Shown: positions 56,246 to 64,000 of the stretch, in pieces
How positions within the stretch are numbered: position 1 is the first letter of the stretch
Layout: the number at the start of each line of letters is the position of its first letter
Position numbers and translations under genes: made by a program
Source of the DNA: Isoetes taiwanensis
Taxonomy: Eukaryota > Streptophyta > Lycopodiopsida > Isoetales > Isoetaceae
Assembly (NCBI GenBank): GCA_021234155.1
Contig: JAJEKV010000064.1
Coordinates: forward strand, 188,001-252,000
Reading direction: 5' to 3'
DNA: 64,000 nt
The notes under the pieces: model-generated
The model's database searches: none
Told to the model about the DNA's origin: nothing
What the model saw: the letters and a program-made list of their open reading frames with translations, nothing else

Positions 56246-57125
56246 TGTGCATATAGCTCAGAGCATAGCAGATATTAAGCTGTCATGTCATGAACAAGCT
56301 GTGCAAACAAACAGTTTCGAATCTTCCAATAATCATCTAGCTGTGCAGGTGCATCATACTTTTTACCTTTCCTATTCTATATAATTCATGTCTCCTTGAA
56401 GGAATTTGATTATGACCATGAGGTTGTAGTACATTCCATGACCGTCTCTGTCATTTATTGCAAAAGGTATATTGTACAATGCTAATAACTGTTGACCTAG
56501 AAAACTCTTTCTGCACTGCTTTCTTATGAATTCCCTTCTTGCAGTGGCCTTGATTCATCAGGGATAGTATACGTGTGAAAGCTCTTGTTGTCCAACACTC
56601 AGCAGAGAAAAGGACCTAAGAGCAAGAGAAATACGGTCGAAGGATATCCAGCAGTTTGTAGCAAAAAACTGCAAGCTGTGAATATGCTATTTGAAGTTTG
56701 TACAATAAGGTGTGTTGAGGGGTGCTTTAGAAGAAGAATCTAACTCTTCCTCTATGGATATAATGCCAGATAATCCATTTTTTTTCCAGTGATGAATGGT
56801 GATGATGATAGATTAGATGCATACATGAATTTAAGCCATGCGTTTATAGCCATGTTTTTTTCATACATACAGGAGGGGCTCGATTATGCAAGGAAGCATA
56901 CATCTAAAGAGAGTGAAATGGATTCAGAATATAAGGTATTCTATTTTGAAATGTACAATCGCCCATCCTAGCAATAGCAAAGATGCCAAGTTTTGCACAA
57001 AAATTCTAGAGAAACATGACTAGTTCAAAGCTTTTTGAATTATGTGTTTTGTTAAAATATACGATTTTATATAAACTTTGAATTCCATCAATCTTGATTA
57101 GTGAAGAAAGATGAGGGAACCACAA

Positions 57126-57330
57126 GCAGAGGAAGGTGTAGGCATGACAAAAGATGAGGAACACGTAAGGCGGCAGTAGAGGAAGGTGTAGGTGTGACAC
57201 AAGATGAGGAACAAGAAGAGGAAGGTGTAGGCGTGACAAAAGATGAGGAACACGAAGAGGCAGGAGATGAAGGTGTAGGTGTAGGTGTGACACAAGATGA
57301 ACAAGAAGAGGAAGACTATGTTCAGAATTT
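57126..57330 (+). repeat. Minisatellite encoding acidic GVGVT-DEE repeats
   Basis: Units of about 40-55 bp with AAGGTGTAGG-GTGACA and AAGATGAGGAACA words repeat four to five times. In the frame of 57194-57469 they encode GVGVTKDEEHEE-like acidic repeats. Part of an unrecognised ORF with stops before 57194. Confidence 0.75.
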
Positions 57331-57649
57331 TTTTACATCTAAAACTCATCAGCAAATGGCATGTCTCTATCATATAAGCATTACTAAAGATACAATCCAT
57401 CTCCTTCATGTTTTATTCTTCATTTGCTCATCAGGAATTGTGTTTCTTGCCTACGAAACGAATAAATAAATGTCGTCTTTCGGACAATGATAAGCCTTCA
57501 CCAACAAATGCTTTAAAGGTCTTTTGTAATACAATGGAATCAGTTTCAGCTGTTGAAACCAATACCTTGGTAGATCCATTTTTTTGTTTTTATTGTACTC
57601 GTATGCAAAACTATCCATTTTGTTTTGGAGCATCTTCAATCTAAATGGC

Positions 57650-58596
57650 GAAATGAAAGAATAACAATATCACATGCATCATATAACGTGATACAACGTG
57701 GTGTAATGTAACGGACTTGTATAATCTACGGAGTTGGTTACGATGGCAGTCCATATAGGATACTTGAATAGAGTAATACATGTGCTTGTATTTGGAGACT
57801 TAACTTTCACTTATAATTTTGCAGGAAGGCTATACAATCGTTGTTGCATGAAGCATATCAAGAAGGGTAAAGAGAAGCATCAATTGCAAGGTATCAGATT
57901 GTAACATGTGAATATTATGTAGACGGAATGGGGCAGCATCCTCATTAATATATGCCTAATATTAGCATATCTTTGTTTTGAATCATATTAGGCCTCCACC
58001 TCTTCTTCCAACAATCAACATAGTTATTAGATAGTTATTAGGATAAGCTATAACCTTCCTATTGTCAGGCTCCCACCAAGAGACATACACCTCTTTGTAG
58101 TGAGGTTCTTTAGGTTTCTATGGGGTTTTCTTCTACATAAGTTAACCATGTAGGGTAGCTATCATGTAGTTACAGGGACATCTAAATCCAGCAAGATAAA
58201 TTATAGTTCTTTTTTTAAAGCAATGATGCTTGTGGAGCCAAAACTTAATGTTACTCCATTTTAGTAATGCTTTATGGTATTCCTAAAGTTCTGCAACATG
58301 TTAGAGTTGTGCCTTCGATCTGACAAAGGCATCAACGCCACACTTGGATGTACTGATACACATTTATGCATATGCTTTTTAGACTAATTTGATCGTAAGA
58401 CACAATTTGCAATGTGTGTTAGATCCAACCATTTGTTTTTTTTTTTTTTCATCTCTTAATAAAAGATTTGATTAGAGGTTCACCAAGGTACTATAGTCTA
58501 AAAGACAAAAACGCCACTTCTAACCAGTTAACTTTGCCTCACATTCTAAACATGTATAATTTTTTTAAGGATATAGACCTTATTAGAAAGAACAAC
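57650..58596. other. Intergenic, no gene recognised
   Basis: AT-rich with a T16 run near 58436; no domain seen. Confidence 0.5.
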
Positions 58597-58910
58597 CTTT
58601 TTTTTTTTTTTTTGAGGGCAAGGGTGTTTTTATATTTCATTTAAGAAAAATACATAGTGCAAAAAGAGGCATTCTGCATCAAACCATGGGGATCTCCCTG
58701 GCTGAGGCAGATTCCTGTACCAGGAGTACTGCTATACATCATATCAACATATAATTTAGCTGATCTTATAATGATCAGTCTTAATCCAAAAATAATCCAA
58801 AAATTCATGGCCATTGTATACAGAGGCTGATTTATTGTCTGAAAACCAAGTAAGATCAGAGCCAACTTAGGATACATCCACCAAGTATTGGATAGTGAGG
58901 TCATCTACTT
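58597..58910 (-). mobile_element. Possible poly(A)-tailed retro-insert
   Basis: On the minus strand an 87-aa ORF (58641-58904) is followed by non-coding sequence and a run of about 16 A (plus-strand T at 58598-58612). This fits a short retroposed transcript or LINE 3' end. No flanking duplication was found and the peptide is not recognised. Confidence 0.35.
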
Positions 58911-59199
58911 TTGAATTTATTATTTTTCTATGTATTATTTATAACTTATTTTTCTATGTATTATAATGATTTTTTATTTAATGGGTATGCCATGTGACGA
59001 TATTTAATTAGTTATTAATAGTGCTTTTTAATTTTAAAGGTTTGCCACATGTTAATATTTCATTGGTTAAAGGCACGTTAGAAACACCACTTATTATTAT
59101 TATTTTTTTTTTTTGTAGTTAGGAGCATTAAAAACAATAGCTTATTTGACATTGGTTAAAAGCCATGTTAGAAACACCACCTACTTTTTTCTATGTGTT

Positions 59200-61545
59200 A
59201 TAGTTAGAGGGGAGTTCGAGTTTTCTTTGTGTATGCCTTGCATGGTCGGAAATAGCAGGGCTTCTGTTCACGGGGGCTACTAAGAACAGCCCGATGGAGG
59301 CGGCCAGACCAGCTGGAGGCCTGTGCAAATGGTGGCTGGCGATGGCGTCTTCGGCGTCTGGTGGCTAGCGGGGTGTGGAGATGGTTGCTTCCTGTGCCTT
59401 GCCTGAACCGGCATGTCATTAGGTTCTCTTCCAAGCGATTTGGTGATGCAGGGGAAGCATGAGGTGTTGAATTCTTTGGTTTTGTTGCGGTCTGATTCTG
59501 CTTGTTGTGAACTGGAAGGGCTCAGCGCACTGAAAATTGGCTTGTTGGGTGTTCTTCGGAGTAGGATTTTGGTGTGTTGTCTGTATTTGTTGGTGTTTTG
59601 GGAGTAGCAGCCAGTGCTTCAGATGGGACTCCCACTGTCACAATTTTACAGGGTGCTTGCTTGCCAGGTGGAGTTTTTTGTATATTCAAGAAGGAATATG
59701 TCGGTGATTCGAGTTTTGTAGCGTGTGGATTGATTGAGGATTCCTCAGCTGTGTTATTTGATTTCCTGATTGTAGAACGATTTCTTCCGGAGTCTGTGTT
59801 CTCTGTGCTAGAGACGGTAGAGAGGCATCAATCATTTGTTGTATCCATGGACTTGCTTGGAAAGTACATCGACTGTGCGGCTGCTGTTCTAATTGCTACT
59901 GTGTGGATGGAGATATGGCTGTTAGAGGGTCAAGGCGAGGTGGAGTTATACAATTGGAGTAGTTGAAATGCTTTAGGATGGGGCAGGTTTTGCAGGGATG
60001 GTGTGCTTCCTGCACTTGGGAAGCCGTGTAAATGTTTTTTTGGTTTGTTGTTTTGTGAGCCCACGGCTATGTTCTATCAGTGTAAAAATTTATAGTCTTT
60101 ATGTGTGACTTGGAGTTCGCATAATGTTTGTGTAATGTGGATCTATTGTTTATTTTGTATGCGTTGTTGTTGTTGTACGTATGTGAGGCGTATGGGAAGC
60201 GTGTTGATATACGGGGGTGTGAGGTGTAAAATCTGACACCGTTGATTTAGCATATTCGGAGGATCATACCTTCATCCGATGCTCATTAAAACACATTAAC
60301 ACATATAGGCATTAACACATATAGGCCTATATGTGTTAATAACACATAACACATATAGGCCTATATGTGTTAATACATATGTGTTAATATATGTGTTAAT
60401 GTCTATATGTGTTAATGTGTTTTTATGAGCATCGGATGAAGGTATGATCTTCAAAATATGCTAGGTCAACGGTGTCAGATTTTACACCTCACACCTCCGT
60501 ATATCAACATGCTCCCCATATGCCTTACATACGTACAACAAAAACAATGCATACAAAATACACAATAGATCTACATTACACAAATATTTGCAGCAGGAAA
60601 AGACATCAAATTACATATGTGAACTCCAAGTCACATATATAAAGACTATAAATTTTTACATTGATAGAACACAGCCGTGGGCTCATAAAACAGCAAACTA
60701 AAACACATTTACATGGTTTCGAAGCACACCATCCCGGCAAAACCTGCCCCATCCTAAAGCATTTCAATTACTCCAGCAGTACAACTCCACCTCGCCTCGA
60801 CCCTCTAACAGCCACATCTCCATCCACACAGTAGCAATTGGAACAGCAGTCGCACAGCCGATGTATTTTCCAAGCAAGTCCGTGGATGCAACAAATGATT
60901 GATGCGTCTCTACCGTCTCCAACACAGAGAACACAGACTCCGGAAGAAATCGTTCCACAATCAGGCAATCGAATAACACAGTTGAAGAACCCTCAATCAA
61001 TCCACACATCACAAAACTCGAATCACCGACATATTCTTTCTTGAATATACAGAAAAATTTCTTCACCTGGCAAGCAAGCATCCTGCAAAATTCTGACAGT
61101 GGGAGTCCCATCTGAAGCCCGAGAGTTGCTGGCAGCTACTCCCAAAACACCAATAAATACGGACGACACACCAAAATCCTACTCCAAAGAACACCCAACA
61201 GGCCAATCTTCAGTGCGCTGAGCCCTTCCAGTTCACAACAAGCGAAATCAGACAGCAACAAAACCAAGGAATTCAACACCTCATGCTTCCTCTGCATCAT
61301 CAAATCGCTTGGAAGAGAACCTAATGACATGCCAGTTCTGGCAAGGCACATGGAGCAACCATCTCCACACCCCGCTAGCCACCGTGACGCCAAGACGCCA
61401 TTGCCACCACCATTTTGCACAGCCTCCAAATTGGTCCTGGTCGCCTCCATCTGGTCGTTCTTAGCAGCCCCCGAACGAGGTCCCGCTATTTCCCACCATG
61501 CAAGGCATACACAGAGAAAACTCCTACTCCCCTCAAACCATACAA
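59200..61545. repeat. Long inverted repeat, two arms of about 1.15 kb with almost no spacer
   Basis: The plus arm (about 59200-60355) aligns base for base with the complement of 60356-61545; the axis is near 60355. GCATGTCATTAGGTTCTCTT (59411) reappears on the minus strand near 61330, and ATACGGGGGTGTGAGGTGT-like text appears inverted near 60480-60505. I estimate roughly 10 percent divergence by eye. Both arms hold related ORFs (59574-59966 plus; 60764-61111 minus) with the shared segment FCIFKKEYVGDSSFV, not recognised. The transcript would fold into a very long hairpin. Confidence 0.9.
60311..60372. repeat. Perfect palindromes at the centre of the long inverted repeat
   Basis: ATTAACACATATAGG plus its complement (60311-60340, 30 bp) and TAACACATATAGG plus its complement (60347-60372, 26 bp) lie side by side at the axis. 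Confidence 0.95.
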
Positions 61546-62130
61546 AAACAAAAATGATGCCCTCTTTTTCCGGCCCACCTAGGCCAAAATCATAGAAATC
61601 TGATATTTTCGGGACGTAATTAGGAGCATTACAAAAATAGCTAGATTTAAGTAAACACATATGACACTTAAATTTTTTTAAAAATCATTTTATTTTGATG
61701 TTGTAATTTTATTTTCCATGTATAGTAATATCCAAACCTACATATGTTATTTGCAAGAAAAACAACGCTTGGTTTTGCTAAAAATTACAAGTAGAGAAGA
61801 AAATATACATACATGGAAAAAAGAAAAAGAATTGTGTGTACCAATATTCAAACTTACATGTGCTTTTTAGAAGATAAACAACGCGTGGATCTTTCAAAAA
61901 ACAATAGTTAAGAAAAAATCACACGTTGACAAAAATTTGCAAAAAACAATAAAATAAAATGACACATTGACAAAAAAAATAAAATAAAAGGTCCCAAAAT
62001 TATTGTAGGAAAATTATATCAAAAGTCAACTGTAACAAATTTGGATAAAATGATCATGTGATCACGTGTTCTTTCCGTTTAACCTGTCCTTGTTGAATGG
62101 TCCTGAGCTAGTTCTTATGTTTCCTGAAGC
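61546..62130. other. AT-rich spacer
   Basis: A-rich sequence with repeated TTGACAAAAA and ACATTGACAAA words near 61920-61975. No gene seen. Confidence 0.5.
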
Positions 62131-62138
62131 CCCTCTCT

Positions 62139-62450
62139 TTGCTCAATATTGCAGGATTCACCAATAGGGTCCTTCATCTGCTCATCCAGCACTCTATGCT
62201 CCTAGATCAGCTCCCACCTCAATGGATATCTCTCACATCCGCCCCTGCTCTTTTTCGGTTTGCAGCTCCCCCACCTCAGTCTCTGGATCACCAAATGTTA
62301 CCTCAGTCTCTGGATCACCAAATGTTAAGACTGACTGAAATTCAGAGATCGCAAGAGCAAATTGAAGAGGCTCGTGGACAGTATATGGACATTGATCGGT
62401 GTGGCATCCACCCACCACCAAAACATCCATCGGCTCTTCGTCAACTATGA
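62139..62450 (+). pseudogene. Unrecognised 103-aa ORF with a 27-bp in-frame duplication
   Basis: The ORF starts MLNIAGFTNRVLHLL. CCTCAGTCTCTGGATCACC and the eight bases after it occur twice (62274-62300, 62301-62327), repeating nine residues in frame. It lies ahead of LINE endonuclease sequence and may be LINE ORF1-ORF2 linker or leader. Confidence 0.4.
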
Positions 62451-62749
62451 AAATTAGCAAAAGGATCTAATTCCTCTGCATCTCAGCCCTCAGTTCCTGC
62501 TTCATGTAGCACTGCTCCTCCCATTGCATCCCAATGTGGTCGCTTTGATCCATTTCAGTGGGCTGGTTTGGTTGATGAGGTTACTGCCATGCCAGATGCC
62601 CAGGAAACATCCTCAAATTCCCGTGAGACACCAACGGTCTCATCTGAATTGGCCCCATCACAAGGTCAATGCAGTTACTTTCATAGAATGTTCAGGGGGT
62701 AGCCTCCTCCCCCCTCAAATGGAGTCGTATTTCTTTCTATTTATCTAGA

Positions 62750-63800
62750 TTGGATGCTTAGTTTATACGTCTTCAAGAGCACAAGAAGGGAGATGTATCA
62801 AAGCTTGCAGACATGATTGGTCGAAGGTTTAATGTTCTTATCGCAGCAGCTGATTCTGCCAGTGCAGGGGTGGTGATAGCATGGCTTCCTTCGTTGCTCC
62901 TCATCTTCACTCAGGCTGATCGTTTTGGTCATTGGGCCCTAATTGTATGGCAGAACAAGGGATTAAATATGGTCTAATTAATGTTTACACCCACAAACAG
63001 GCCCCATCGAGAGCTTCACCGCGGGGCCCTCCTTGCGCTGAAGATGCTCAAATTTGGGCTACCACATTTCATGGCTTCTTGTTGGGGATATGGTGGAAAT
63101 GGAGTCTGATCGGTTGGGGGCTACTTCTACACAGATGTCTGGTTTTGAACGCCAGTAGTGGCTCTGCTTATTCCATAACTGCAACCTCTCGGAGATTGAT
63201 GGTGAAGGTGCCTTTACTTGGTACAATGGTCAAGTTGGTGGGGGTCATGCAAGCTCTCGGTTGGATAGAGCTTACCGGAATGCGATGTAGTTGTGGCACT
63301 TCCGTGTCTTTTTTCGGTTCCTCGGCCGCCTCGAGACAACCTCGCCGCACCACCATCCGCAATTCATTTCAGACGAGCCTCTGCAGCCGACGGCGCCCCG
63401 ACGGGACGGACGTTCTCGCTTGAATGTAACGCTCTTATGCCGACTTTCGAAAGGCCGCAAGAACACTTGGACAATTGCCTTCAACCGACGCCGAGGCATG
63501 ACCGCATAGTGGATGCAATTGCGGCACCAAAGGTTTTGCCAAAACAAGGGGGTGAGTCCGCAAATGCAGGTCGTGCTTTATTGGACACCTTGTATCAGGA
63601 CCTGCTCCATTCTTGACAGAGACGTCTTTCAGGTGTTCATGATCGTGATATTTTGGCATAGATCCAAGCATTGGAGGAGGAGCAAATTTAGCAGGCAAAG
63701 ACGAAGGCAGGTCTGCAGTGTTTTCGTGATGGAGACCGTTGTACAAACTTCTTTTTTCCAGCGGCGGCTAAGAGGCATCGCATGAGGCAGCACTGACAAA
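62750..63800 (+). pseudogene. L1-type LINE ORF2 endonuclease fragment
   Basis: In shifting plus-strand frames: QGIKYGLINVYT near 62960, METESDR-like text with DRLGATSTQMSGFE near 63105-63150, CNLSEIDGEGAFTWYNGQVG near 63185-63240, ASSRLDRAY near 63250, a degraded SDHHP region near 63345, and GDRCTNFFFPAAKRHRM near 63730-63785, which is the block before the RT domain. Order and spacing match plant L1 ORF2. The RT itself is absent before the window ends. Confidence 0.75.
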
Positions 63801-64000
63801 GCCTGCCCTGGCGTGCCTCCCCAATTCATCTGCCCATCTCAATTATGAGGCGATGTGTCCATATGCGAAATGAAACGATGAGTCTGTGCTTTTACATAAT
63901 TCGTATTGTAACCTTGATTCATTTGAATGAAAATTCATATTCAATTATATGTTATTTAGCTGGATTTGTCAAAAATAAAGCATCAAGTGTTCAAAAGAAT

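Noticed and set aside
59204-59434. Minus-strand basic ORF in the inverted repeat
   Set aside because: Not preserved in the other arm in the same form; likely chance.

Overview
The window looks like a repeat-dense nuclear region of a land plant with a large genome. The evidence is Ty1/copia and chromodomain Ty3/gypsy LTR retrotransposons nested in one another, L1-type LINEs, a SUVH-like SET fragment, a tRNA-Met primer site and GT-AG introns of 60-260 bp. A non-seed plant (fern, lycophyte or moss grade) is my guess, not a proof. No rRNA, functional tRNA, CRISPR or prokaryotic operon was seen.

Layout. 1-9674: a copia gag-protease remnant, tandem repeats, a tRNA-like SINE, a triplicated hairpin repeat, a SET-domain fragment, a LINE C-terminal fragment and a LINE/SINE 3' tail. 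9675-25773: a minus-strand chromovirus (element 1) that has lost its reverse transcriptase-RNase H region and is split by a plus-strand LTR element (element 2, 11257-23175) with a perfect CATAC target duplication. 26443-29087: a broken minus-strand transposase-like gene carrying a GH-EDIDG-type motif. About 29700-47781: an L1-type LINE interrupted by a 13.1-kb plus-strand chromovirus (element 3, 30979-44095). 48600-49840: an array of structured hairpins. 50761-54289: a multi-exon, frame-damaged gene with a DGQH (ParB/DndB-like) motif whose larger introns hold perfect palindromes. 55292-55819: an intact 175-aa ORF on the minus strand. 59200-61545: a 2.3-kb inverted repeat with almost no spacer. 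62770-63800: a LINE endonuclease fragment.

The most striking system is shared by elements 2 and 3. Both carry, between the 5' LTR and the place where gag lies in element 3, a histone H3-like ORF whose C-terminal fold has several residues typical of the centromeric variant CENH3. In both, this ORF is flanked by copies of a 67-nt imperfect hairpin whose arms differ between the elements by paired, compensating changes. In element 3 each hairpin pair is followed by a TATAAATAG box and then an ORF (ORF-A, the histone-like protein; ORF-B, unknown). Element 2 keeps the LTRs, primer site, hairpins, a damaged histone ORF, the 3' hairpins and the polypurine tract but no recognisable gag-pol, so it looks like a large non-autonomous partner of an element-3-like family. 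I infer that the histone-like protein helps the element settle in, or influence, centromeric chromatin.

Reading frames in elements 2 and 3 are broken mainly by small indels. Between LTR copies, many differences fall at CTG/CAG (CHG) sites. This could be decay or a base-calling artefact at methylated CHG sites, so frame damage here should not be taken as proof of death.
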